Positions 11,311 to 23,510 of a stretch of 64,000 nucleotides of DNA are shown here, in pieces (position 1 is the first letter of the stretch; every line of letters begins with the position of its first letter). Both the position numbers and the translations under genes were made by a program. This DNA is from Forficula auricularia (lineage: Eukaryota > Arthropoda > Insecta > Dermaptera > Forficulidae), in assembly GCA_024734495.1 (NCBI GenBank), contig JALMQS010000128.1, positions 20,091,573 through 20,155,572 of the forward strand. The letters run 5' to 3'. The notes below the pieces were generated by a model that worked only from the letters and a program-made list of their open reading frames with translations, was not told where the DNA came from and searched no databases.

Positions 11311-11770
11311 GAAAACAACGCAGTTGCTATGATTACTTATAAAATTTCCTCCCAAATTTTTAGCATTTCACAGAGAGAAGCCTATCCATTCTTATTTAAG
11401 CAAGGCTAAATGAGCTATATTAAAACGTTCAAATGAATAAATTTTAAAGAATTTAAAAAATTAAAAAAGTACTATCTTACTTTAGAGTAAAGTACTTTAA
11501 AATATAATTTTACTAAAAACTTTATTTAACCTTTTTTGTGGTCCCCAAGGTACTTAATTAGGATATTAAATTTCATCAAAATTGGTTAAGTCATTTTCAA
11601 GATATTTAGAAAAAACTAAAAAAGTACTGAATATAAAGTACTAATGTTTGTGGGCCGATATGTACCAAAAACTAATCAGCGCTTCATTTTGTTAAAAGAA
11701 TGCTAGGTTTTCAATTTCATTTCAATCGATGCAACGGTGTGGAAAAAATCGTGGGCCAAATAAACGATAA

Positions 11771-11810
11771 CATCCATCCATCCATCCATCCATCCATCCA
11801 TCCATCCATC
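11771..11810 (+). repeat. (CATC)n microsatellite
   Basis: About ten uninterrupted CATC units. Confidence 0.95.
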
Positions 11811-14639
11811 CGCACGCACTAAATGAAAAAATCGCACTTTTTGGCCTCTCGACGAGACCCCTTGTAATTTTTGGCAAAACCGTCACGTGCTAAAATTCAA
11901 CCTAATTGAATACTACAATTTGTGACTTTAATTGAATCCATGGGTTCCGTAGTCTTTACCTGAGCACCCTTTGAAGCCACTCTTGCCCCGAGAGCGATTA
12001 CAATACTTTACCCATGCTTTGCATTGGATAAAGTAAAAATGTGAAGTGATACACGAAAAGAAATTTATTTTCGGATTCAACAGCCAAAAATCTATGATAA
12101 TCAGATACACTTATTAAAAAAACTTTCATCCCAGATCTGTGTGTTTTTGAAGCAAAGAGAAAAATTACGTTAGTGATAATCGCAGGTAGGTAATTTAATA
12201 ATCAAAGTCAATAAGAAAATTTTAAATACTCTATCCAAAAATAAAAAAAAAATTCCAACGAAAATTAAATCCCGCACCCTCATCTATAATTATTAGCCAG
12301 CCTATACATGCATTACAGTATACCTGTTGCGTTTCTAACGAAGATTGACAGTTCTTTTTAGATCTACAAAATCAATTCCATTGGGATTTATGCAATACGA
12401 CAGGTATTGGTAAGGGTATAAGCATGATGCCTGAAAAAGGTCAACTATTACAAAACCCATATTGATTTATTTTTATAGTCCTTTGGGAACTGGGCCGTTC
12501 GTTACTAGCGTATATACTTTGAATAGTTCTTAAAATTTTATCAAATCTGGGATTTTATAATTTTTATCTAGCAAAGCGTGGACACCCCTCAAACCCGTTG
12601 ATTAAAAACCTTTAGTTTTTCAATATTCCTACCGATATTTGTTAAGACTACTCCCTCTGTCCATATAATTATTGGATAGATGGCCACTCTGTACAATTCC
12701 CAGATATCCTTGATCTTCCGTATTTTATTTTTTTACTATATTTTTTTATATTGTGTGTCAGAGGTTTGGAGATATCAATAATAACGGTAGATTTATCTTG
12801 CATGTCTATCACAAGGATATCAGTTCTATTATAGTTTATATATTTATCCCACCACAAAATATGGTTTTTATTAATTCATTCTTGACTGTATCCGAATTAT
12901 TTTTTCAAAAAATTATTCTTGTTTCTACATATGGGTTGAAAAAATCTTTAAAATTTTTTTGAAATTAAATCGTAGAGAGTTGGACAAAAAATCAGATTAA
13001 AACAGATTTATATCATTTAATGTGGCGTCAATTTATTTCTGACTCCTTCAACGGCTCATTACACATCTCAATTTTCTGATGCCCTTGTAACTATGAGAAA
13101 AACACACATTAATCAATTCTTTATTTTCAAAATACATAATAGTTAAAAATAAAAGATCAAATTCAAAAAATTAATCAAGATAATCCTACCTGTCTTTTGT
13201 TCTATTAAATGCATCATAAAACAGCCATTCAATATACATTTATTTTAACATTGCCACACTATTGTCCTCTATTTGATTTTGTGACAAACTCCCTACGATT
13301 TTATTTCAATAAATTTAATTATGAATACGATTAGTGAAACAATCTTCAAAAAATTTTGCTTTTAAATTTTATTCTGCTTTAGACGGCATTCGTCCATCTT
13401 TGGGATTATTACTATTTATTATTAGTATTAGTATTTTTTTTATATATATGTATATAATAATCTTTTCTTCTATAATTCGGTGTACCGGTATTAAAAATTA
13501 ACCTTGTTTAAATTATACATTTTAGTGATTGCAAAAAAAAAACCGTCAAAAACAGAGTTCCCCAACCGTCGGTCAGTCAGAAATTTTTGGTTGTACGAAG
13601 AGAAATAACATAAAATATATTTTAATTTAAGGTCAAATGGTTAATCGGAGTTGAGGAATAAGCTCCAAGCAAAAGTTTATTTATTATATTATTTAGTTTG
13701 GGAAAAATAAAAAAAAATCAGCGATCGTTATTTTTAATGAGATTGTTACATTTTTAATTACTGATAAATGGATAAACCTTACGCTATATTAGTAAATACA
13801 TAATTAAAATTTCGTTTAAAATACTGTTAAGGTTGGAGATTGAAACAAAGGACAACATGCTGTGAACGAAATTGCAATTGTATTATTATAGCCAAACAAG
13901 ATGTTCATTGTTTACTTTTTCTATAGGAGAAATTTAACGAAACAATGTCTAATATATTTATATTTTTGTTCAATGGAAGAACAAAAAGCATCTCATATAA
14001 AGAGTGTTTTCTAAACACTATTTCATTCATTAATTCTAATGAGACTATAAAATTTTATAATAAATTAAAAATAAGAAATTAATTCGGATTAATATGCATT
14101 TTAATCATAATAATTTAGTAAGTGATTCATAGAAGCCGAATTATTACCAACATAAAAGAAATTTAAATTATTGTTTCACAAATTACATATGCCTCGTATT
14201 TTATAAATTTATAAAAATTATGTCTTCCTGAGAGGAGTTATATGAGGATATTTGAAAATATTTACAGCAGGGGTTCCATTTTCGCTCAAAGTATTTTTTA
14301 TTTGATTTTATTTAACTTGGAACCTTGGTTTGGCTAAAATCTCATAATCGAAATTAGGTCTACTTTTAGCAAGTTAAGTATTTTATAAATCTAATACTCT
14401 TTATTGTTTCCCATTCAAATGCAAATGTGAAAAACTAAAACGGGTAAAATAAAAATAAATTGAAAAATTACAAATGAATCGAAGTCGCATACCAAAGGTT
14501 ATAGTCTAAGAGCTAGTGAACATTTTGGACGATTATGTCAGAATGCAAATAACATATTTCGTACATAACTGACCCTCATGGGTTCCGTCATGTAAAGGAG
14601 TGCGGTGGCATCCCTCATCGCCCTGGGTATTTGGGTATA
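11811..14639. other. No gene seen
   Basis: AT-rich sequence. CTGAAAAAGGTCAACTATTAC near 12,431 is a very decayed hammerhead-like string. The open frames at 11,928-12,110 and 12,669-12,962 lack family features. No element boundaries could be defined. Confidence 0.45.
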
Positions 14640-14780
14640 TGGGTTTTTGTTTAAAAAAATTGAAAATAACCACCCAAATGGGGGGGGGGGGGGAGAGTCA
14701 AAAATGAAAGTTCTATCTCTTTCGACCGAATTCAACCAAATTTTGTATACATAATCAGTGATGACATATAGGACAATGAG
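14640..14780 (+). repeat. Single unit related to the 54-kb tandem array
   Basis: CCACCCAAATGG runs into a G13 tract, then AGTCAAAAATGAAA, then TTCAACCAAATTTTGTATAC and ATAATCAGTG. This is the same order as the four tandem units at 53,870-54,340. Confidence 0.55.
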
Positions 14781-16262
14781 GGGTTCTCTATTAAACTTTT
14801 ACACTTTTAATAGTAGGACATATAGGGCGGGTCACAATTAATCAATGTAAAAAAAATTCAAACCCAGTGACAAGGGTATTTTACCCAAGTCAGTTAATGA
14901 CCCGCCCTATGAAATTTTAATTTTACCTGTAAAATGCCACTGTACCATATATTTACTAAATTTGTAACTTATTGTCTGTAACAGGAGGCCCCCTCCTGCG
15001 CGGCCCAATAAAGAAAATATAGTGTGGTAAGCACACACCCCAAAAGTGAAATTCTTACTCTCCGAATCCAGTCGTTTTTAGGGGTAGATAAATTATCACT
15101 GAAGATTTCAAAAATATTCTAAAATCCAATCATTTCAGAATGGGTAAATTTAATTTCAGGATATTTCCAGTGAAAATATTTACTCTGGTCAAAAAATGAG
15201 AATTCCAGCCCTTTGGACCAAATTCAACATTAATATTAATATTTGTATATTTTGAAATCTCAGACAGTAACTTTAATTTGTATATATGGTATATGAGTAG
15301 TTCAGAAACTCATCCGATTCCAAGCCCACTTTTGGAAAATTTATACATATTCGTAAATTCTTTACCAACAAATTAGGTTTATTATTTTTGTACAAAACTC
15401 CTGACTCTGTGTTTCATCAGTAGAGCCTTCTTTTTATTTCTTCTGAAATTGTTTTCTAATGAATAATTTGTAATTTAAAAAATATATTTTTTTTGGTTTA
15501 TGGACTTAATTGGATTGGCCTCTGAACAGCTCAGGCATAGATGTATAGATATATTATACCTATACTTTATTTTGTATAGGTTATTCCTAAGCAAAATATA
15601 AAAACATTTATATTATTCTTAAAGAGAAATGCTATCTTTGCACGCCCGTACGTCCTGAATATAGGCAATCCATTCGCCAGCTCTTCATTAAAGCTGCGTA
15701 AGATTTAGGCTGTTCGGTAAAATACTTGAGAATTGGGCTGATAAATAATCACCTAAAAACGACCACTTTGAAGCTCTCTCCCATCGTCTTTTTAAAGCGA
15801 AAAATCTGTAAAAAATAAGTCTAACTATATTTTAAAAATCTTTACAAAGTTACCATGATAGACATATTCTTTATTTTGGACTATACAAAAAATTCGATAC
15901 TTCTCAAAATAATCATTTGATTAAAATAGGATTTTTCATTTTTGGAAAAATTAATACTCTTAACTTGTAAATTATAAATTTGCATCTTATAATAGTTTAC
16001 GAACCCCAATAAACGAATGGTTTTACTTTTGAACGGAACCATAAAAAAGCCTTTAAAAACATTTATTTGCTTTGAAAATAGGAATAAATTTCAATTAATA
16101 AATTTATGAATATATATTTTTTTGACAAGATTCTCTTCAAACAGTCAGTTTAACCGACATTAAGTTAGAAAAACATGTAAAATGAACTTTTTATATTAAA
16201 TTATAGATCTAGAAAAAGAGGAGGGCCAACTTTTTAATCTTGGAATATAGTAGATATATGTG
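14781..16262. other. No gene seen; short GC-rich patch
   Basis: Mostly AT-rich. A small hairpin-like patch GGAGGCCCCCTCCTGCGCGG near 14,984 may be an old element end. Nothing else could be assigned. Confidence 0.4.
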
Positions 16263-16345
16263 TTTTATATGTCAGAAGGGTTCGCCCCTTTAAGATTCGC
16301 AACCGAGTGCCAAACTTGCTTTCGGGTAGCTGCCTTAGGCATTGA
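16263..16345 (-). repeat. tRNA-derived SINE, family B, diverged
   Basis: On the minus strand: GCTCAATGCCTAAGG (A-box-like), CCCGAAAGCAAGTTTGGCAC, GGTTGCGAATCTT (decayed B box) and GGGGCGAACCCTTCTGACA. It follows the same order as copies at 42.2, 42.5, 44.4 and 44.8 kb. Confidence 0.5.
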
Positions 16346-16642
16346 GCCTCCGCAAATTTTTGAAAATTTTTAACTATTTTCATCAATTCAATTATTCTAA
16401 AATACTCATTATTTAGTATTAATTTAATAAAAAATCTGTTAAAAACTGAAAATTACTTTCAGAACCAGCAGGAATTTTACATTCTAGTTCTATGTTCTAT
16501 AACTTGAGTGAAACTTCTTTAAGCCTATGTCAAAAGGGTTTTCGTCTCTAGAGTTAAGCCAACTGCCAGGAAAGTTCTTGAGGTGTTGAATCCTTCTGAT
16601 ATATAAAAGAAATAAATCTACAATGACCCAAGAAGTTGGCCT

Positions 16643-16990
16643 TTAAAAATCATTAATGTGACGATTGAGGCTCCTTGAGACGTTGAAATTTTTAAAAATT
16701 GCATCCATTTTAATAAATTTACAAATTCTAAAATAATCTTCGTTAGTCATCATCATTGGGTATACAGTCCTAAGACTGGTTTGACGCAACCACCCGTCTC
16801 CAGCCAGCTGTTTGACCTCTCTAAATGTCCCGCACCCCATATCCCCAATTATTTGTTTGAAATATTCTAATCTGGGTCTTCCCCTTCCCCTTTTCTTTCC
16901 CACCTCCCCCTTCGAGATATCCCTAAGCAGTCCCCCATGTCTCAGTGTATGCCCCATCATCTGACCTCTTCTCATCTTCACTCTTCCACA
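16643..16990 (-). pseudogene. Non-LTR retrotransposon C-terminal tail and 3'UTR
   Basis: The best preserved of three copies. The minus frame reads RRGQMMGHTLRHGGLLRDI, then KRGRGRPRLEYFKQIIGDMG, then REVKQLAGDGWLRQTSL. In the related copy at 10 kb the end reads WRRIVASNQS-stop, so this copy carries a frame change near the end. The GHTLRHGGLL and RGRPR motifs are typical of the extreme C-terminus of RTE/CR1-like LINE polyproteins. Only this tail is left because LINEs truncate at the 5' side. The (CAT)n tail is short here. Confidence 0.65.
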
Positions 16991-18369
16991 AGGTTCTTAT
17001 TTCTCCGATTCTTCCAAGAACTTCTTCATTTGTATTAATTTTATATAAAAATTGTAAAAGCGTTTATTCGTTCTGATGAAAAATGGAATAAATTTCAATC
17101 AACAAACATAAGAATATTTTTTTCTCTAAAGAGTCTTCCCGAATGACAGATAGAGGACCTAAATTAAATAAAGCATGTAAAAAAGTTGATTTCTTCGGAT
17201 AAAGGTATGAATAAATTTCAATCAACAAATATAGGAGTATTTCTTTTTTCTTGGCTGTTTTAAAAATATTTGTCTCAATATAAAGTATCATTAAAGCTCT
17301 TAGTCAAATTACCTCAAAAATTATTTTTCCCAGCCCCTCTTTCTTTTCATTAAAACTCTTCGAAAAGTTTTCAATTTAATTACTGTTCGTTGAACTGCTT
17401 AAAAGCAGCAATTATAATAAATCCTTTGAATATTGATTTTCCTGTTGATCAAAAGATTAACTTTCCCACCAGATCTTTCTAATCCTCTTCTGCTTTCATT
17501 TCAAATGATAATTATTTGATTAATTTTTCGTACTTAGGCCTTATCTCTCTCCTTTCATCCCCGTCAAGTGATTTTTGATTGCTCTCTTTTTTACTTTATT
17601 GTCATATATAATTAATTTAAGATAAAATATAAAAAAATGACAAAACAGATTTCAAATAAAGCATCTCTTAATTAATAACGTGACAAAGAAGATCGAAGAA
17701 AGGTTAACTTAATCTTCTTTTAATAAACTTTAAAAAAACAAACAATAAAAATTATAAAAATTATAAGTAAACTTGCGCTTACAACACTTTAATTTCAATT
17801 CACTCTTTTTAATTAAATTAATAATCCTCTTCACACAGAAATATTATTTTTCTCAAATTTATTTTAAAATCCCTTTACGAATGTTATAACTTTTTAGTAT
17901 TACAGATGGACGGACTGTCATCCCCTATCCGGCCGAGGGTTTCTCATTCGAAATTCTACTTTTTCTAATTATTGTATTTTTGATTAGAAAATCTCAAAGC
18001 TAGAAATCTCAAAATCCAATCGGTTTTGGTTTCAAAATACAAACATTTTGCTATTGGGATAAACATTCAAGGATTTTTCGTTCTTGAGTTATCTTGGGTG
18101 CCAGTAGTCAGTAATCTATCTAAAGTACCAAAAACGATTACGCAGCTATTAACTAATTTTTGAAATAATCTCCTTTGACTTACAAAACCAGCTAAAAGAA
18201 TTCATTCTTTAGCTAGAAGACACGAGTATAATTTTCAAAAAATTGAAATTTTTTAAAAATTCGCATTTTTCTAGTTTTAAAAAATTATTATTTAACTATC
18301 TTCAGCCTTCGACTAATTGGATTAACCACAAAGTTAAAAAAAATTGCTTTATATCTTCTATATAGTAAC
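16991..18369. other. No gene seen
   Basis: AT-rich. Two similar phrases, GAATAAATTTCAATCAACAAA, near 17,089 and 17,209 suggest a small local duplication. CTTTTCGTTCTTGAGTTAT-like text near 18,076 recurs near 55,096 and 59,638, marking fragments of an interspersed family. Confidence 0.4.
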
Positions 18370-19010
18370 AACGCCATATTTAGGGGCGCCCAGAGAAGTT
18401 TACGTGCCCCTGTGCAAACGAGAGTATTGGCCCCCTTCACCCCCCTAATGTAAAACTTTCATATGTTGGAAGAAATGATCAATGTAGGTATATATAAACT
18501 ACATATATACTATATCATGATGTAATAGCAATTTAAAAACTGTATATCATATACTGTACGAAACTTAATTTGCTATCGTGTGTGAATAAAATGTTATTAA
18601 ACACAGTAGTTTTTCTTCAAAGGCTAAAAATATTTGTTGATAGATCAATAGACTATTTTTACTTATTTTTCTTATGAGTCTCGCAGATAACTAATAGTTT
18701 TTTTTTTTTATTTATTTAATGTCACCGGGAACAAAGCCCATTTAGACAGCACATAAGTAAAGTGTTAGTAGGGTTAGTGGGGGAGCCGAGTTTTCAGCCG
18801 GTAGAAATTTTTATTCGTCAGCTAGGATCGAACCCCGGCCTCCCATTCCAACATCGTCATAATTGATCGATGTCGAAACGAGACCAGTGCGTTAGCCAAC
18901 TGAGCCAACCCGGCTCCCCAAACTAATAGTTTACTGTAGTAAAAATAAAATCTCCCCTAAGAGTCCGGGCCCCTTGGCATTCGCCCACCTTGTCCCCCTT
19001 TCTGGCCATA
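18370..19010. mobile_element. Possible non-autonomous element interrupted by SINE C
   Basis: Facing ends ACGCCATATTTAGGGGC and CCCCCTTTCTGGCCATAT, with G/C-rich shoulders, flank a SINE inserted at about 18,695-18,920. The ends resemble other GGC-rich-ended elements at 33,105-33,268 and near 37,670-37,730. No clear target duplication was found. Confidence 0.35.
18695..18920 (-). repeat. tRNA-derived SINE, family C
   Basis: On the minus strand it starts GGGGAGCCGGGTTGGCTCAG, with a perfect-looking A box (TGGCTCAGTTGG) and a B box GGTTCGATCC about 75 bp later. It ends in an (AAAT)/A-rich tail near 18,695. Only one copy lies in this window. Confidence 0.7.
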
Positions 19011-19689
19011 TTAATTAAGGATTCTAAAACGAATATAGAGGGTCATAACTCTTGATAAGGCTTCCCCATTCAAATCCAGTATTAAGCAGGGAACACAACT
19101 GGGATTATGAAGGCTTTATTCAGACAGAAGATGGGCTTAAAGAGGGTCACTCATTTTATATAGCTCCGTATATTATGCGATATTACTGACATATTAACAC
19201 AAGTACAATGTACTCAAAATTTTCCCGAAAAGGATTTTTTTTTAATCTTGAATATTTAGAGCAAAGAAATAATATGTTCTTCTAACTTTTAGACATGTGT
19301 CTTCAACTAATTCGTTAGAAATAATGATTGTCCAAAGTGTTGCTCATATTTCAATCTATATTTTAGACGAGTTTAAAATTTAAGTTTGCAATTAGAAAAA
19401 TAATTTATTACTATAGATTTATCGTTGACACTACATAGCTATTATGTGAATTTTTCTTCGAAAGCCTGAATTAACGGTCTTGTGCTTGACATACCTTTTT
19501 ATTTATAATGATTTACTGGATTTCTCGACGATTAAAAATACAAAGAAATAGAAGAAAAAGTATAAACTTTTTCACGACTAGGTATGCTTGCTAGTTAGAG
19601 CCGAAACAAGTAATTTCATTTCTACATTTTTGTCTGAATTTTAATGAAGTTCAATTAAATATTCTTCTCTCTATTATCGTTATCTCGAG

Positions 19690-19995
19690 TCTCGTTTTGG
19701 TCGGAGTGCAAAAGGCCATTCCAAGAATAATAGAAATTAATAAATTAATCTCTCTCTAATAGTCTGAAACAGGTCTTAACTTTTATTAGCCAGGTTTTAA
19801 CTTGTATTTGGCGCATCCTTGCAATACACTTTAGCTCTAAAGTAAAAGAGATCAGATTCTATAATGAAAGATCGCTCACTCGCATATTAAATAATAAAAA
19901 AAGTGAAAACTTTTTCTTTCAAGACTCGATACACTAGAGCTGACCTTGTAATTATTAATAAACTTAAATATAAATTGTTTATTTTTGGATATACT
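19690..19995 (+). repeat. Repeat shared with 54,640-54,935
   Basis: GAATAATAGAAATTAA, AATCTCT, GTCTGAAACAGGTC, CTTTTTCTTTCAAGACT and AATAAACTTAAATATAAATTG occur in this order at both places and in the same orientation. The copy at 54.6 kb lies inside the TA-flanked 1.9-kb element. Confidence 0.55.
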
Positions 19996-20003
19996 ATAAC
20001 ACC

Positions 20004-20155
20004 CCCGCGACCCTAAAATCGTGTACACCTACTTACACTTACACTTTCATTTCCAAGTAGAAAACAATAGATTATCTAATGAATTCCAAAGTAATTCCAA
20101 AAAATTCCAAAGAATGTGTACACCTAATTCCAATTGCGGTTCACCCCTCGGAATA
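20004..20155. mobile_element. MITE family C copy, left end damaged
   Basis: The right end TTGCGGTTCACCCCTCGG and the inner GTGTACACCTA boxes match the copies at 6.9 and 60.4 kb. The left end is reduced to CCCCCGCGACCCTAAAATCG. The core has repeated AATTCCAAA units. Confidence 0.55.
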
Positions 20156-21869
20156 ATTCAAAAAATATTTTGTCTTTTGAACCCGATATTCCAAAATCTA
20201 ATCAGTAATATATAGTACAAACCAGCGTGTTTAAACATAATTTTAAAATAAATAAATTTTTGGACCACCCTGTATATGTTAGATTTAATATGTAATTAGT
20301 TAAACACGTTGTTTGAGGAAGAGAAAGTATGTTTTAGGAAACTAGAAAGTAACCATATATGAATAGTGATTTACCTTTAGTTGACGAGAAGACGTTTCCT
20401 CTCGCCTGCCAGGCATTAACTGATTCGAGATTCTAGAGTGAAAGAGTTTAGCTAGCTATTTGATAACATTTCTATCAGTAAAATTTCCTTGAATTTTGAT
20501 AAAGATTTTCCTAACAAATTTGCACATAAACATTTCTATTCAATTTTTGATTAACAAAACGAAATAAAATATACACAGGGAGATGGATCAAATAAAGTAG
20601 GGACATTATCGGACTTTTTTCGATGTGGAGGGTGTCTGGAAAAAAAAATAATAAAGAAATTCCAATACCCATGTAAACTCATAAACTGATATAGTAATAA
20701 TAAATAAATAATAAATAAGTCCATCAAAATTTTAGAAAGTTCATTCTGGTGCCCACATTTTTCTATTCGCCAATCGAAAAGCTAATAAGATTTTGAGTTT
20801 GTAGCTCCTGATTTTTTGGTTTAAAAGTTCCGAAAACCTTTTTTTTTATGATTTTTTTTTTTAGATTTTCTCGACATTCTCATTGAAAAGCCATAAGATA
20901 GCTATAGGTACTATACGCAATGTGATACAAGTAGTATTTCAGGTTATATAATGTGTGACAGGTGCAATAGCAATATAATTATTATAAATTGAAAATAAAT
21001 CTATTTAAAATATATAATAACTTTTTATAATATGTTTTTTATAAGTAAGTTATTTTAGAAGTCATTGCAAAAATTCTCAGTTGAAAGGGTTATTTATTCG
21101 TTTTATCAAAAGAAGCATATTTTTATTTTTCACTTAAAAATGATGATATCGCAATTCCATTAACAATAAATTATTTTCTTTATTATATTTACACGGCACT
21201 TTATATTTGATTGTGTTTATTGGAATAGACTATGAATTAATGAATCACTATGTCACTTGTTCATAAAATATAATACATGGTGGTTTATTATAAATATATT
21301 TATTATTGACTTCTCTGCATTAACCCCCAGTTAGCAATAAATCATTAAAATCGATCACAAAATAAATATATTGCGTCGAAAAATGGGTAGATTCAAAATA
21401 AATGTCTCGAACTTCGATATTAATTTGTAAGAAAAATTGTTAACTTTTTCAAAAATTTACACTAGCACTCTACCGCAAACTTTTCGGATTTGTCAATATT
21501 TCGTAAGCGAATAATTTGATCTAGAAAGCTGAAACTTGACTCATAATGAAACTTTTCAAATTTCAATTAAGGATTCATGGGATCTGGACCAAATAATTTA
21601 TTAAAATTAATAAATAACCAGTGTTGAACATTTTGTAGATCAAATCCGACTTTATCAGAAACTTAGATTTTTATTGTTTTAAATTTCACGAATGAATCTA
21701 TTTAATAAATTAAAATTCATTATTAGTATAGAAACCATCGAAAAAGCTTGGCGAAGTGAAATATAAAATAATCAAAATAGATTTTAATAATTAATTTTTA
21801 ATTGTCTAGTTATGGTTTTCTTCACTATTCTAACCAATTTTTAATTTATTAAAAGGATTCATTCATTGA
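20156..21869. other. No gene seen
   Basis: AT-rich stretch with long T runs near 20,840-20,870 and no assignable element. Confidence 0.45.
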
Positions 21870-22010
21870 TAAGATTTTGGTTTGCCGAGAGTAGCAGAGT
21901 AGTTTTCTGTACCCCATGAGAGGTGACAGATGAAATATTTTTAATTAAAAAGACTACTGATGAAGATCAAACCTTAGAAACTATAGTCTCAAACAAATAA
22001 ATTACTTGTA
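21870..22010 (+). repeat. Fragments of a PLE family with decayed hammerhead (tail family)
   Basis: TTTGCCGAGAGTAGCAGAGT (21,881 on) matches the tail module also seen near 28.1, 32.7, 43.9, 45.4, 59.0 and 61.4 kb. Downstream, CTGATGAAGATC, then GAAACTATAGTCTC (about 21,957-21,990) is a decayed version of that family's hammerhead. Confidence 0.5.
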
Positions 22011-22968
22011 TATTATATACATATTTATATATTGGGTATATATACCGGGTGAGTTTTTTTATCTTGAGACAGTCTTATAACTCAAAAACAGTGCATTATT
22101 TAAACAAAAGTTTCAAATAAAAGTTTATTTATATTGATGGGGAAACTAAACTACGCTATTTTTTGTCGATCTAGAACAAGCTTCCAAGGGTATTTTAAGG
22201 TCAAGTTCTGTTTTTTAAATAAAAACATATATATTTATTTTCATATTCATAATCTACAAAAAAAACTAAGTAACTTTCATAAGAACTATTTTTTTATTTC
22301 ACGTCAAATAAACAAAATATTAAATCAATTATTAGATCTCAAAAAAATCCTAATAATTATTTTTAACAATTATTCAACTTAATCATCAAATAATGATCAA
22401 ATATTTAATTATTAGATAAATAATTTAATAATAATTAATTATTTAATAATTTTTCGACACTGTTCTGAGACATTCCAGAGTGTATCGCAAGTCTTCTGGA
22501 TGAATTCCAGTTACAATTTCGTTTTTTGGCCAGTTTCAGTTTCTTCATAACTTTTACATTTCCTGTTTTTTTTTAAACTGATTTTACAACACAATAAAAT
22601 GAAGATTGTGAAGGTGCATTCCTATCAGGAAAACGCTCAACATCCATTTCAACCCCATAACACTTCTTCTACATTCCCCCCATAAATTAAGACCATTTCA
22701 ATTCTGTCTTCAACAAAAAATGATCCATTTTTATTATGGTAATACAATATAACTATCTTCTGGATTGACACGAAAAAGAAACTTTTTTAAACTCAAAAAG
22801 TAGAAAATAATCTCTTAAATCTTTGTAAAATGAAGTATTAACATCATTATAAACACTTATTTTCATTGATACAATTTGATGGCTGTATATGTATATAATT
22901 AAGTAATGGAGAGGGATTCAGCCAATGGGTAGCCTCTGCTGAATAAAAAACTCCCAATTATAGAAAAC

Positions 22969-23001
22969 GTTTCGGCTTTAATTAAATAATGCCATCATCA
23001 G
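22969..23001 (-). ncRNA. Hammerhead-like motif in left PLE arm
   Basis: On the minus strand: CTGATGA (23,001-22,995), extra T, helix II GGC/GCC with an A/T-rich loop, then GAAAC (22,973-22,969). It is identical in layout to its partner at 24,901. Confidence 0.55.
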
Positions 23002-23510
23002 TTCCTAAGAGCTGAAAAAAGCGATAGAGCACACATGTAAAATTACAATAAAATTTTTTAACAAAAAAATCCAAACTTGTTAATTACAAAATTATATCTT
23101 ACAGTATTAGCGACACAATTAATTTTATAAATAAATTGTCCGCAGGCAGAGTTGTTGTGGATTTTATCATAATATATACAAAATTATATGAATTACAAAA
23201 TGGTACATAAATCTTGGTGTGCTCTCACTTGATATGCGCAACGTCTCAAGTACAAATATAGCAAATTTCAATTTCATTCAATTAATAATAATAATAATTA
23301 TGAGGACATTGATCTAATTAGGATCACTGACCCCTCACAAACATCTCTTAATTAAAAGATTTCTCAAAATAATTAACAAACATTAAGAATAACAAAAATT
23401 CGAATTCAAAATGACAATATATAAAAATAAAAATAAAAAATAAATTTTTTCCTTCTCTACCTTTTTACAATTCTTTCGCCCCTTTCTCAATGTTTATTAT
23501 ACCTGGGCAT

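Noticed and set aside
11771..11810. Regular CATC repeats considered as a CRISPR-like array
   Set aside because: A plain microsatellite with no spacers. The genome is eukaryotic.
19040..19150. SIKQGTQLG-like peptide recalling an RT motif
   Set aside because: Only a few residues match and stops follow at once. No other RT motif is nearby.
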